NCBI GenBank assembly: GCA_965112735.1
Contig: OZ218960.1
Coordinates: 1,674,001 to 1,738,000, forward strand
Source: Phaeosaccion multiseriatum
Taxonomy: Eukaryota > Ochrophyta, other classes
DNA length: 64,000 nt
Direction of reading: 5' to 3'
Below the pieces are notes generated by a model. It was not told the origin of the DNA, made no database searches, and saw only the letters and a list, made by a program, of their open reading frames with translations. Within the stretch, counting starts at the first letter, position 1; each line of letters opens with the position of its first letter. The position numbers and the translations under genes were made by a program. Below, piece by piece: positions 45,861 through 62,543 of the stretch.

Positions 45861-48800
45861 GTTAAAGCTGAGTGCGGTGGATTGGGGTGTGGGATGGATA
45901 GGGGCTAATGTGGAATGTACTGAATTGAGCTGAGCTGACGCTTTGGTGTCTCAAACTTTGTTTCTTCTCTCCTTTTAGCAGCCTTCCAGTTTTGTTGGGG
46001 AGGGGGGAAGGAATTGATGTTGCTGCTCCCGTCGGTGCTCCAACCCATGATTTAGGTTGCAGACGAACATATGGGGATCAGAGTTGTGCTTTTGGTGGGA
46101 CCAGCATCCGCAGCAGGATGCGATAGGACCAGCCAGCGCCTTCGCAGTCACACGGCCGCAACGCGACTACACCAGCCGCATTACGACACAAAGTCGGCAA
46201 AGGAAGCTAAGCGCGTCGTCCCTCAGCTCGCGCGGTGGCCGGAGTGAGTAATCTGGGATATGTTGGTGGCCCAGTGGAAAGGGGTGGACTCGTCCAATGC
46301 TTTGGCGGACGTCGGAAGCTCCGTCCCATAGAGCTGCAAAAGTTGGTCAGGTCCTATCCTTTTCCCTCTGCTTCTTGACTTCAGCCCCTTTCTCCCTCAT
46401 ATGCGACTGCGGGTGCCGGCTCAGTGACAGCATCTCGAGCTCTGCGCAGCTTCTCTGTGGAGGCAGGGCTTCGATAATCAGGCCAAGGAGGGTGGGGTCA
46501 ACTATACGCAAGGGGGGGAGAGGAAGAGGTGCTCGTGGAGGGCTCCGAGGGTGGGGTCTGCGTGAATCACGGGGCCATAGTCAAGAGGTGCTCTGTGGAG
46601 GGCTGCGAGAATGGGGTCTGCGTGAATCACGGGGCCTATACACACAGAGAGAGAGGGAGACAATCACACCTACACACGTACACACACATACATACACACG
46701 CCCATGGTGTCTTTCGTTCAGGCCCATAGTTGGGCCGCCTCCCCGGCCACGCAGAGGAGGAGGGATGGCGGTGTATCTTCCCGTTTCTTCTACTACTACT
46801 TCCTGTACAGTGCTTGCATTTTTGACACACTTTTGTGATACGTTTTGGAGGTTTTGTTTTGTGAATAAAGAGGAAGGCGTAGGATGGTGTAAAAGAAAGA
46901 CATACTGATATACTATAGGGATGGCAGTGGGAGAAGCTCACTGCGGGTGGGTCCAACAGGACACAATTCACTCAACACACTAACCAACCCCACAAACCCA
47001 CCGCGACGACGCGAAACAAACTCTTGGGCAGACAGGTCCTCCATTCGCAGCGACTTGGAGGAATGCTCTGAACTCCTTTCCATTCATTCCACGAAGCCGT
47101 TCCAAACGCTGTGGAATTGAATTTCATTCCACACCGCTACGTACGTGTAAGGCTTCCGCGAAAAGTGAGAGGCGCGGACTCAGCGGCATACCATACCCTC
47201 CACAAATGGCTGAGAATGGAGGACCAACCCCTTCGCTGCACAAAGCCCCCCCCGAGGAAGAGCGGATAAAGAGGGAGCAGCAGAGGACACAGCGGCCGGT
47301 GCCTTCTCGCCTCAGACAACGCGGAAGAAGGGCCGACCCCAGAAGCTGAAACTCATGATGAATCGACCCACAGCAGCAGCAGGTCCGTCCCTCCCCTCCC
47401 CACCCCCTGTCCGATCAGAACGAAGAGAGTCCTCCATTCGGCCGGGCCCAAGTCTATACATCCAGCGCCAGCAGCGGTATGCCCACGCGTTGGGCTCTTG
47501 GAGTGGTTTGTAAAAGAGAGCCCCCTCCCCTCCGCGCATCCTCTACGGTAATCCTCCACGGCTATCCTCCACGGTTGCGGCTCCCGCAGTCACGGCCTCC
47601 TTTCGTCCGTTCATTGCCGCCCTGTTGTCGGCATTGACGAGCAGAGCGCACGGGAGGCACTTAATGGGTGACCATGCGCACGTTGGTTGCCCTGCACCTA
47701 CTGTACCACCAACTGCTGCAGCTGCTGCTGCTCTCCTACTGTTGCTCCTGCTCCTGCTGCTCCTACTGCTGCTGCCACTACCTCTCTAGTGGCATGTACT
47801 TGCGCTCTCGCTAAAAAGCCGTCCTCACCTTCAGCCCTCGCCTTCAGCCCTCGCCTCCGTAACGAGCTGGTGCAGCCTGTCTGCGAGGAACCCTGGTTTG
47901 TTCTCTTGGCACACTGAGGCTGGGCAACTGCCTGCCTGCCTCGTCCAAGTTCATCACTGCAAACCAAGTGACGGGGGATGGTGGGAAAGGGGCATGCCTG
48001 CGTGTCTCAGGCCCATCCTCTGAGGACCATATGCGTTTCATCTTTCATGTCGTCCTAGACGCACCATCGACCATCCTGTCAGTTGTCCAGTCCAGCCGAG
48101 CCGTCTGTGAATTTGAATGAGCAACGCCCACACATCCCAGACACGCCCACACACACACATCCGCTGCCATCCGCCGCTGCTGGACTCCTCCTCATGCAGC
48201 TATTAAACACAATCCCATCCGAAGGGGGGTCCTTGAAAGTGCCCACAGTTGCCCCAAAGGTGCCAAAAGTGCTCTCAAGTGGCGACGAAGCTTAGCCGTC
48301 GGTAGGCACGGTACGGTACCGTACGCGAAGAATCACTCGCAGTTTGGCTTTCCTCAGCCAATAGAGTCCCTTCCCCTCTCCGTGTTCGTGGGGGCCAGAG
48401 TAGAAGCAAAGCCCATACAAAACAAAACCGCCGTGCATCTTCAACCAAAGAAGTAGCAGCAATGACCGTACAAAACAAAACCGGAGTGCATCTTCAATCA
48501 AAGTAGCTTCCCTTCCCGTGCGCGCTGGGCCAGAGTAGCGAGGCAAAGACCACAAACATGCATGTCTACAAAGCCGCCCTCTCCAGGTCCGTCCCACGTC
48601 CTATCAGTGGTGCGATGACGAGCGATGACGAGCGATGACGTGTGACTTTCTCGACGATTGAAGGCTCTCTGAAGAAGGAAGTTAGGTTTCTCTGAGGGGG
48701 TCGCTCGCCGAAGCTGTTTGCTCCTCCTGCTAATCTCTTACTCGACCCGGGGGGGAGAGAACGCAAGCCGCGTGACATGGTCATGAGCCCTCCACTGTCA

Positions 48801-48895
48801 GCCTCTCCCCATCCATTGCCATCCTGCCAGTACACCTCTCGCCCCGTGAGAATGGAATGGCCATCTCCACACAAGAGCAAAGTGCCCTCTCTTCT
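45861..48895. other. Gene-poor region with local duplications
   Basis: Three kb without a supported gene. It holds a zinc-motif relic (46529-46640, separate entry) and an imperfect duplication at 48365-48560, where AAAACAAAACCG and TGCATCTTCAA-CAAAG phrases recur about 50-110 bp apart. A small CGATGACGAG triple lies at 48616-48640. Near 47697-47780 a CTG-rich stretch carries GTACCACCAACTGCTGC, a dispersed motif. Short frames (47698-47967 minus, 48083-48295 plus) lack any recognisable domain. Confidence 0.5.
46529..46640 (+). pseudogene. Relic of Cys/His zinc-motif repeat protein
   Basis: Two tandem 57-bp copies encode RCSVEGCENGVCVNHGA and a decayed first copy (VEGSEGGVCVNHGAIVK). The pattern C-S-x-E-G-C ... 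G-V-C-x-x-H-G-A is the repeat of large protist, algal and plant families with short Cys-His metal motifs. Only two units remain, with no start or splice context, so it is probably a gene fragment. Confidence 0.45.
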
Positions 48896-49442
48896 TCAGT
48901 GCTTGCTCAGCCGAAGAGTCTCCCTCCTTACCCCCTCCCCGGTGAGAATGGCAATGTCCACCTCATCCCCAAGCGTAATGTCCCTCTCCGCCCCCGCCAC
49001 GAATGCTTCCCTCACCAGAGACAAGGCCTCCGCACAGCTGCAAGAGACCACCTCCCCGCCGTCCAGAGCAGTTGATGATACGGCAGCAGCAGTTGGCGAT
49101 ACAGCAGCAGCACTAGCATCCCCTCCTTCCTTATCCGCCCTCTGCTGCTGCTCCTGCTGCTGTATCACCAACTGCTGCTGCTGCTGCTGCTGCTGCATGT
49201 TGCTCAGTCCGTCCAGCACGCTCTGCATGATGGCACGTCCGCCGCCCGTGCACGCCACACAATGTCTGCGTGCGGTGTGGTATGTGGGGCGGCGTCGATA
49301 AAGCAGCAGGTAGAGCAGCAGGGGTACATTGGAGAGATCAGCGCCAGGACGTGGGAAGTCGAGTAGAGCAGCCGCTGCCAGCAGCAGGAGGAGCAGCAGC
49401 AGAAGTAGAAAGTAGAAAGTAGTCGTAGTTGTAGTTGTAGAG

Positions 49443-49479
<37 letters not shown>

Positions 49480-51009
49480 AAGGAGGAATAGTAGTAGTAG
49501 TAGTAGTAGTAGTGAGCCACCCCTCCCCTTCCCATCCCTCCTGCCCACCCCCCTCCCTCCCTCCCTCCCTCCTCGGCAGCTCCTTGCCTACTCACGTACT
49601 TCTTCCTTACTTCCTAACTGACCTACTCACCTCTCGAAGGAGCCCACAGAGTCGTAGGAATACACGGCTCCCACCCCCCTCTCGTCCAACCCCCCCACCA
49701 CAGCAGCCACATAGTAGGGAAACGCTCTGCGGTAGTACAGGTTGGAGCTCAGGAGCTGGCTCAGGGGCTTCACCCCCAGGGGTCGGCTCTGGTCCCACTC
49801 GTACTGAGGTGGTGGGTGTGGGTGTGTGTGTGTGCGTGTGTGGGTGTGGGTGTGTGTGTGTGTGTGTGTGTGGGTGTGTGGGTATGTGTGTGGGTGTGGG
49901 TGTGTGTGTGTGTGTGGGTGTGTGTGTGGGTGTGTGTGTGGGTGTGGGTGTGGGTGTGGTTGTGGTTGTGATCGTGGGTGGATATAAAAGAAGGTAGGGG
50001 TAGAGGTAGGGGTAGGACAGGGGGGGGAGGGTGGCAGGGATGGAGGGAGGGATAGAGGGAGGGAGGGAGGGAGGGAGGGATGGAGGCAGGGAGGGAAGGA
50101 GGGAGGGAAGGAGGGAGACCAGTATTGAATAGTGAGCGGCGCGGCATGCCTGCTACTCAAGCCATCTTTGCAGGCCTTCGCTGACTTACTCAGCTCTCCC
50201 TCTCTCTTTCACACACCCAGAGAGTGGTTAAGGAGACTGACACAACAGGCTCACTGTCACTGATTTGCTGGCTCTCTTTGTAATGTAACACACAAAAACT
50301 AATACACACATTACATACTTGCGCTCTCTCACACCCAGTCTAAAGAGCGACAAAGACTGCTGACTGACTAATCTTACCTTTCTGGCCAGGAAGCCGAGCT
50401 CTTGGCGCATCCCCTGCACGTCAGCACAGCACCCTCCCATGGCCATGAGCGTCCCTCTGGACACGGAGAAGATGCGACTGATGGACCGAGTCAACACAGT
50501 GTAGCCATCCACTAGTCTGCAGGGGGGGTAGGGGTGGCATTAAGGGGTGGAGGAAGGGCAAAGAGGCGTGGCAATGGAGAGATAGGAGATAACGAACAGC
50601 TCTTCTCCTTCATCTTCTCGTTCTTCTCCTTTGGGGGATCAACACACTACCTCGTATCTGCCGCGACGATAACAAAGTCCTTTCCCGCCACAGCCACCAC
50701 AGTTCCTCCATTGTTTGCGTACGGCTCGAAACCACGCTGAAAGGCTGCTTGGACGACGGAATCATGCGGTAAGCTGAACATAGGAGGGTGGTCCACGGCC
50801 GCTGCTGAAGTGGAAGGCACTTCCGTACTGAAGGCACTCGAGCTCCTGAGCAACCCTTCGCTGGACAGAGGCAACCTGGCCCTCTCAATATTGGGAAGAA
50901 GTTCTCTTGCAGAGGAGGACAGCGAGGGTGCCGCAGCCACCACGCGTAGGCTACTGAGCGCCAGCAGGAAGGTGCTACTGCTGAGACAGAGCATGGCGAC
51001 CAGGGACCT

Positions 51010-51040
<31 letters not shown>

Positions 51041-51126
51041 GGCCGTGAGAGCCTTGAAGGACGGTCTCGTTCCACGCATGGCTGAGCCTCTTCTGCTTCC
51101 GCTACTACTGCCGCTAGTGGAAGCAT
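48896..51126 (-). CDS. PSMB1: 20S proteasome subunit beta-6 (PSMB1 type) with poly-Q insert (385 aa)
   Basis: Non-catalytic beta subunit of the 20S core particle, cytosol/nucleus. Four exons join in phase: 51126-50651, 50516-50378, 49803-49631, 49265-48896. The fold is clear: FEPYANNGGTVVAVAGKDFV, IVAADTRLVDGYTVLTRSIS, the YYRRAFPYYVAAVVGGLDER block, GVGAVYSYDSVGSFER and a C-terminal AGAERDITLGDEVDIAILTG. As in other beta-6 subunits there is no active-site Thr processing pattern. Odd: about 47 residues ([19 protein letters not shown], then Ala/Ser-rich) are inserted after the SVLDGLSN helix, within an otherwise conserved region, and the N-terminal extension of about 115 residues includes a hydrophobic stretch (CLSSSTFLLALSSLRVVAA). 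The true start could be the ATG at 50994 or a later Met. Its 5' end faces the next gene across 222 bp. Confidence 0.9.
49438..49512. repeat. (TAG)n run in proteasome intron 3
   Basis: Trinucleotide TAG/AGT repeat within the intron between exons 3 and 4; the minus-strand Tyr-rich open frame is an artefact of it. The other long intron (49810-49980) is a (TG)n repeat. Confidence 0.9.
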
Positions 51127-51348
51127 TTTTCTCTCTTTTTACTCTTTTTTCTCTCCGCTTGGATATCCCGCTTGGGCGGGGTGTGGGTCGGAGAATTTCA
51201 ATTTCAGCCCCCACCCCCCCTGACTGCGAAGAGAGAGAGAGAGGATAAGAAAGAGAAAAAACAAGAGAGTTGGCGTGCTTGTACTTCATTTCGCGTCCAT
51301 CCTTTTGGCCGCTGAAGTGCAACTGGTCAGGAGAGGGAAGGGGAGAAA
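51127..51348. promoter_or_regulatory. Shared divergent promoter region, proteasome beta-6 / MGNAHS gene
   Basis: 222 bp between oppositely directed ATG codons, rich in TTTTTCTC/TCTCTTTT near 51127-51155 and GAGAGAGA near 51231-51245. Nothing that I recognise as a proteasome-associated control element. Confidence 0.45.
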
Positions 51349-53485
51349 ATGGGGAATGCGCACTCTCGTCGGGTGCTGGACAAGTCACTACCCTCTGGAG
51401 GGAGGAGTCAGCTGTTGGAGTCGCTGAAGACATCAGTCCCGGCCAACATTGTATCTAAGGTGAGTCAATAGTGTAATGCTCTCAGAGTGCGTAGCCGTGA
51501 GCAGTGCAGAGGGGAGCACAAGCGGCAGAACCAGCGCAGGAGTAGGCAGACAAAGAGGGGGAGGAGGGAGAGAAACGAAACACCGCATCGCGAGTCGGAG
51601 ACGGTACCCCTTCTTGTTTGGAGGAATTTATGGCATCAGTAGGCCACCAGCTGCGTCACCCCCCTAACTCTTTGGCTCTTTCCTCTCAGCATCGCTCTCC
51701 CCACCTGCTGGTGATTCATTCAGCCCTCACATCACTGTACCCCCTCCCTCCCTCCAACCCAACCCCCCCCGTCTCTCTCTCCCGCTTCCTCCCACACGAA
51801 TGCATAACATGAAACATGCTCTCCTCGTCCCACCGCATCCCATCCAATCAATGCCCATATTACCCCACCCCAGGTTCGTAGCGCTTTTCTGTTCCGCCCG
51901 GACGATGGCTTCGACCTTCAGCAGACGCACCCTGCGCGTATGACGGTCAAGGGCGTGGACCGCATTAAGGGCTACCGGTATCCGGCACCAGGCTCCAGGG
52001 GTCCCGTCTCCATCCCTGTAGAGCCAGAAGAAGACAGGTGTGTGCTCTCTCTTCTGCTCTTTCTTTCTCTCCCTGTCCCTCTCCCTCTGTATCTCTCGCT
52101 CTCTCTCTGTGTGTGGAATAGTGTGGAACTCCCCTCTGCACCCCCCCCTGTACTATTTCGAGCCCCCTCCCATCCCATCTCCGCCCCCCTTCCCTTCCCC
52201 ATACGCGGCTCACCTCCACTGCCCGAGGCTTGACGAAACGCTGCTGCTGCCGCTCCCTCCCTCCCTCACTCCCTCCCCTCCGTCCCTGCCTTCCCTCCCT
52301 CCGTCCCCTCCCTCCCTCCCTCCTCCTTCTCTCCCTCCCTCCCTTCCTCCCCCCGTCCCTCCCTCCGTCCCTCCCCCCCCTTCCTCACTCCCTCCCTCCC
52401 TGCCTTCTCTCCGTCCCCTCCCCCCTCCCTCTGTCTCCTCCCCCTCCCCTCCCTCCCTCCCTCCCCTCCCTCCGTCCCTCCCTCCCTTCTCTCCCTCCCG
52501 TCACTCACTCCCTCCCTCGCTCCCCTCCCTCGTTCCCCTCCCTCCACTCCCAGCCACAAGCAGAACTTCTACGCCAGGGACTCTCGCAGCGTCCCTGTGC
52601 CCGAGCTCGTCATGACTCAGCCTCGATACGCCAAGGGCAAGGTTGCCCCGGGGGAACTCGAGGTTCGAGTGGTGCTTCCCGAGGGGCTCGTCATAGATCC
52701 GGAGAAGGGAGACGTGGGGAAATACATTGTCGACCCCGAGAATAAGAGCTCTCCAGGTGGGTGCGTGTGTGGGTGCGTGTGTGAGTGGGGGTGCGGGTTC
52801 GTGCGTGCGGGTTCGTGCGCGGGTGTGTTACATTTTAGCCGTTCCAGAGTCCCCTCCCTGGACCGGATCCGTCTCTTGGGCCTGTCTTGACCTCGTCGAA
52901 GAGGGGGAGTAGTACGCGTCTGTAAGCAGTAGGCCGATACCCCTCCTTGTTTGTACATATTCATTTCCCTCTGCCCCGCCTCTCTGATCGAATCCTGTGG
53001 GCGGGGCGGTAAGGGGAAGGACTTGAGTGTTGCCGTAATACCATGTATCTGACTGTCTGACTGATTGGCAGCAACATAATACCCGCTCTGTCCTGACACC
53101 AACCCCCCGCCCCCTTTCTGTCCGGGCACACACCCTCTCTCCTCACAGCCCCCCCCCCCCTCGGTCCTTACACCCACCCTCTGTCCTGACACCTCTCCCC
53201 CCGTCTGTCCTGACACCCACCACCCGTCCCCCCGCAGGTGTGCCCAACCCCGACGCCCTCCGCTGGGACCCATCGGGCCTGTCGTTCACCATGATGGCAA
53301 CATGGAAGGAGATGTACAACAGCATTGAGGCCAAGGCCAAACCCAACCATCTACCCACCCCTGCCTGGCTCAAGGATGAGGACGAGATTATCGCAGAGTA
53401 CGAGAGGAAGGGACTGCCCATGCCTCCGGGGAGGGAGTACGGGGGGTGGAAGCGGTCCAAGAGGGCACTTACCAAGGTGTGGTAG
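51349..53485 (+). CDS. Orphan protein with N-myristoylation motif (241 aa)
   Basis: Family not recognised. Four exons join in phase: 51349-51459, 51874-52037, 52554-52756, 53238-53485 (stop TAG). The start [12 protein letters not shown] fits the N-myristoylation consensus (Gly2, small residue at 6) with basic residues after it, which suggests attachment to a membrane, perhaps plasma membrane or pellicle; this is inference. The body is Pro-rich with regular blocks: [100 protein letters not shown] and [13 protein letters not shown]. No membrane helix, no catalytic motif. The dense alternation of conserved-looking Trp, Pro and Tyr argues for a folded, constrained protein, not a random frame. Confidence 0.7.
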
Positions 53486-53611
53486 TGTGTGGTGGTGTAC
53501 GCACATCCATTCTTCTTTCCTTTAGTGTGGCAAATTGCTTTAGTATTAAAATTAAAATTTAATCAAAGATGAAAGTGAAGTGAAAGAGGAAAGTGGTAAA
53601 ATGTAAAATGT

Positions 53612-53830
53612 CCTGGCCCCTGACATGGTACGGTCGACCCCTGATACACTATCGCCACATTCTCGAAAGCGCGCTATCGGGCCCCGGCGATAGCGGATAG
53701 CGCGCCGGCTGGCGCCGGCGATAGCGGATAGCGCGCCGGCTGGCGAATAGCACGCCCCAACAACCCCCCCCCCCCCCCCGATAGCGGATAGCGGATAGGG
53801 GTCGAGTACGGAGCGATTCTCGGCCATTTG
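53612..53830. repeat. Dispersed GATAGCGG-type element (copy A)
   Basis: Contains GGCCCCTGACATGGTACGG, CGACCCCTGATACACTATCG and then several GATAGCGGATAGC / GCGCGCCGGCTGGCGCC units. The first part is the inverted counterpart of 36721-36780, and the GATAGC/GGCGCCAGCC part matches 60127-60240. It lies between the MGNAHS gene and the next gene. Confidence 0.75.
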
Positions 53831-53948
53831 AAGGTGTACGGGCCCTGAAACGGCGAAAAATTACTTTTACCCCCCCCCCTTTTCCTCCTCCTCGTCAGCT
53901 TCCCCTCGAAGCGTCTTTCTCCCCTCCAGGGGATGTGGCTGAGGGACT

Positions 53949-59799
<5,851 letters not shown>

Positions 59800-60126
59800 A
59801 TGAATCATGTCCCGAGGATGTCCGAGGATTCGTCCGAGCGCCGAGCGCCTTCCCATATCTCCCCCCATGTATTCTTGCTGGTTTGGGCTTTCTGGCAATA
59901 TGCGCTGCCCTTCAGCCGAGATGTCAGTCACGAAACAGGAGATAAACGAGAGATTGTACATGAATTTCAAGGACTCAATAGTACGAAGTTTGAGAGGGGC
60001 AACGAATACATTGACTTACAGGAATCAGAGAGGGAGAGGGATCGGATTACGAATCACCTAAGAAACTGAACGTGTGTGTGAGTGCGTGTGTCACTGGGGC
60101 CCACTGGGGCCTCCCCCCCCCCCCCT

Positions 60127-60240
60127 GCGCTGATCGACCCCTGACGTGGTATCTGCTATCTGCTATCACCGGCGCCAGCCGCCGTGCTATCTGCTATCGC
60201 CAGCGTCAGCCGGCGTGCTATCGAGATAGCACGTCAGAGG
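60127..60240. repeat. Dispersed GATAGC/GGCGCC-type element (copy B)
   Basis: Reads GATCGACCCCTGACGTGGTA then alternating CTATCTGCTATC and GGCGCCAGCC units, ending CGAGATAGCACGTCAG. Related to 53612-53830 in inverted orientation. A G/C-run (59109-60125 side, poly-C) precedes it, as poly-C also occurs within copy A. Confidence 0.7.
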
Positions 60241-60466
60241 TTCAAAAGTAACGTCTCAGCCCCGGGGAACTTAGCCCCCGAGGTCGTATCCCTCCGACTC
60301 GTCAGTCCTCCCCATCGGAACAAAGTTGATACCAGCCAGGATCCTGTGTCGTATCGATGGTTCGTGTCCGGCCCGCTGGAGCGCCACGTTGAAGTGTTTG
60401 AGGGGAAGAGTTGGTACTCCACTCACAGATACGTATGAAATAATGACTAACGGGTCCCCACATACC

Positions 60467-60472
<6 letters not shown>

Positions 60473-60544
<72 letters not shown>

Positions 60545-60545
60545 T
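60473..60545. repeat. (CT)n dinucleotide run upstream of the 60585 gene
   Basis: About 65 bp of CT repeat ending 40 bp before the ATG at 60585. Its position suggests a 5'-UTR or promoter-proximal element, or the tract of a 5' intron acceptor; a GTAACGTACCGTAGCAG stretch follows, ending in an acceptor-like AGCAG. Confidence 0.7.
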
Positions 60546-60584
60546 CTCCCCCCCCTCTGTTAAGTAACGTACCGTAGCAGCAGC

Positions 60585-61193
60585 ATGGACGAAGACCACT
60601 TGGAAGAAAATGGGCAAACGCTGGGGATGCAGAACTACCTCTGTGACATGACCACAGGGACTGTCGTCTTTAGGAAAATGTATCACGGCATTCCAGGCTA
60701 CCCTTGCGATGAGCCGCCCCTCCTTGACGACGTTTATGTGGCTCAGGAAGCAGGGAAAGTAGCAGCAGCAGCAGCAGCCGAAGAAGAAGGAGAGGAAGGA
60801 GGCGAAGGAAAAGTAGCCGACCTTGCGAACCACTGGCTTGATGAGATTGAAACCGTGCGGTTAATCTTTAGCAATGTGAGCCGGGAAACGATGGCGTCAA
60901 AGAAGAAGCGGCCTGTCTTGGGGGGGATCGATACTGCTGGCACTAGCGTCTATGGCGATGATCTTGCTGCCGTGAAAGAAGACGCGGTCCCTCCCTGCTT
61001 CTCCTCCTACCCATCGTCATCGAGGGATTTTTGGCTCTACAACGGAGGATCTGCTTCTGCAGCAGCGAGAGATTGCCATAGAGGTGATGATACCGACATA
61101 CCAGGAGGGAGCTTCTCCCTCCATCGGCAACGAATGGCGCAGAGCCAGTTACGAAGGAACATACAGCACAAGCAGAAGCAGCAGCGGCGATAG
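60585..61193 (+). CDS. Orphan hydrophilic protein (202 aa)
   Basis: Family not recognised. One open frame from ATG at 60585 to stop TAG at 61191-61193. The N-terminal part looks constrained: GMQNYLCDMTTGTVVFRKMY, HGIPGYPCDEPPLLDDVYVA. An Ala/Glu run from GCA repeats follows, then LANHWLDEIETVRLIFSNVS and SKKKRPVLGGIDTAGTSVYG. The C-terminus is Gln/Arg-rich. Acidic and Cys-poor, no membrane segment or signal peptide. It may have further exons downstream (61318-61533). Confidence 0.5.
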   Translation: MDEDHLEENGQTLGMQNYLCDMTTGTVVFRKMYHGIPGYPCDEPPLLDDVYVAQEAGKVAAAAAAEEEGEEGGEGKVADLANHWLDEIETVRLIFSNVSRETMASKKKRPVLGGIDTAGTSVYGDDLAAVKEDAVPPCFSSYPSSSRDFWLYNGGSASAAARDCHRGDDTDIPGGSFSLHRQRMAQSQLRRNIQHKQKQQRR

Positions 61194-61317
61194 GGTGGGA
61201 ACAAGGCAGCACGGGGCGTGCCTTCTGCCTTCGACCATCGATGTTCACTGATGACAAGAACCGACCACCAAAAAGGAAGCACATTCTTTCAGTAGCCGGT
61301 AGTAGTGGTTTTTGAGG

Positions 61318-61533
61318 GGCTTGCCGAGTTGCCATCCACACAGCAGGGGCTCTGTGGGAGTTGCAGGTCCTGACCAGGGGCCAAGAGAGGCGGGGTGGAG
61401 GAGAGGCGACAGGGACGGGGGCACCAGGTGTGGTGCTGGCTTCTTTTCTCACTCACACTCGTCCAGCAAGCTGGTGGAAGAGCTCAACGCGGCCGTTCGA
61501 GACGAGGCGGACGACGAGGGAGGCCGCTGTTGA
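61318..61533 (+). CDS. Possible terminal exon pair (low support)
   Basis: A frame ending ...GPREAGWRRGDRDGGT at a donor ACCAG/GTGTGG (about 61427) and an acceptor CTCGTCCAG/C at about 61466 join in phase to give SKLVEELNAAVRDEADDEGG, RC, stop. The second half has coding character. It could be the 3' end of the gene at 60585, or a separate small gene. No start is visible. Confidence 0.25.
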   Translation, partial: GLPSCHPHSRGSVGVAGPDQGPREAGWRRGDRDGGTRCGAGFFSHSHSSSKLVEELNAAVRDEADDEGGRC

Positions 61534-62543
61534 AGTGCTGCTACTGAAGTGCTGCGAGAGAGGCTGTACACCAGTAAGGAGGGGGTATTTGCTGCCAACC
61601 AAGTCAACATCGTAGCAGTTTCTCCACACCATCCGACCTGACCATGCGTATCCGATCAGTGGTCCTACACACATCTGTTCCCCAGAGTAGGGTCTTCCTC
61701 TTCGCAAGGGAAGGGTAGAGCGCAGGAAGCTGCTGTCCTAGGCGGTGTCCACACGCGCCACCTCAGAAGGAGAAGAAGACGGGTGGGCCTACTGATTTGG
61801 ACCTGATTGGACCTGATTGGACCTGATTGGGCCTGATTGGGCCGGATTGGGCCGGATTGGGCCGGATTGGGTGAATGTCTATGATGGACGCTGCCCTGCA
61901 GGGGATCGCGTGACTTTGCTTCGATTCTTCGATTCTGTCACGGCGACGCGACACGTATCGGTAGTGAGAGCTTTTGTTTGAGGTGCCTACCTCTCTGTGT
62001 TCTGCTGACTTACTTCGAGAAACTGAAACTGTCCATTGGCGAGTTTCGAGGCTTCGAAAATGAGTGTGAGAGTGTATGACTGTGCTTGAGAGTGTGTGTG
62101 AGTGCGTGCCTCGCGTTCCGCCCTGTCGTGGAAGAATGAAAGCCGTGTGGTAAGTGCCGACTCCATGGCTCATCCCACTGATGCAATAGGTCAGGGGCAG
62201 GAGCCGCAAGCGCGATAAAGAGAAGAGTAGCGCTTTTCTCTGATTTCTCTCATGAATCTGATTGGGTGCTGACGTGTGACATGGCGAGAGGAAAACAAAA
62301 ACAAACACACACTTCACATTCAATTTGCTTTATACAATCACAACACACAACATATATACTCTCTTCTCTTTCTCTCTCTCCCTCCGCGCTCTGCAGCCCC
62401 CCTGGTGAAGCACCATCTCGTGTGCGTACAGGCACACTGCAGCGCGCAACGGACCCAAGGTCCGCACTACTACACTACAGACGCTGTAGCTCCCCCACTC
62501 CCTCCCCCCTCGGCCTCCCTCTCTCGTCCTCTCCATGAGTAGA
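61534..62543. other. Intergenic region, no gene supported
   Basis: Contains a small tandem array at 61796-61870 made of about eight TGATTGGACC / CCGGATTGGG 10-mers. The rest carries short TGTGAG and CTCTCT stretches and no coding frame. Confidence 0.6.
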
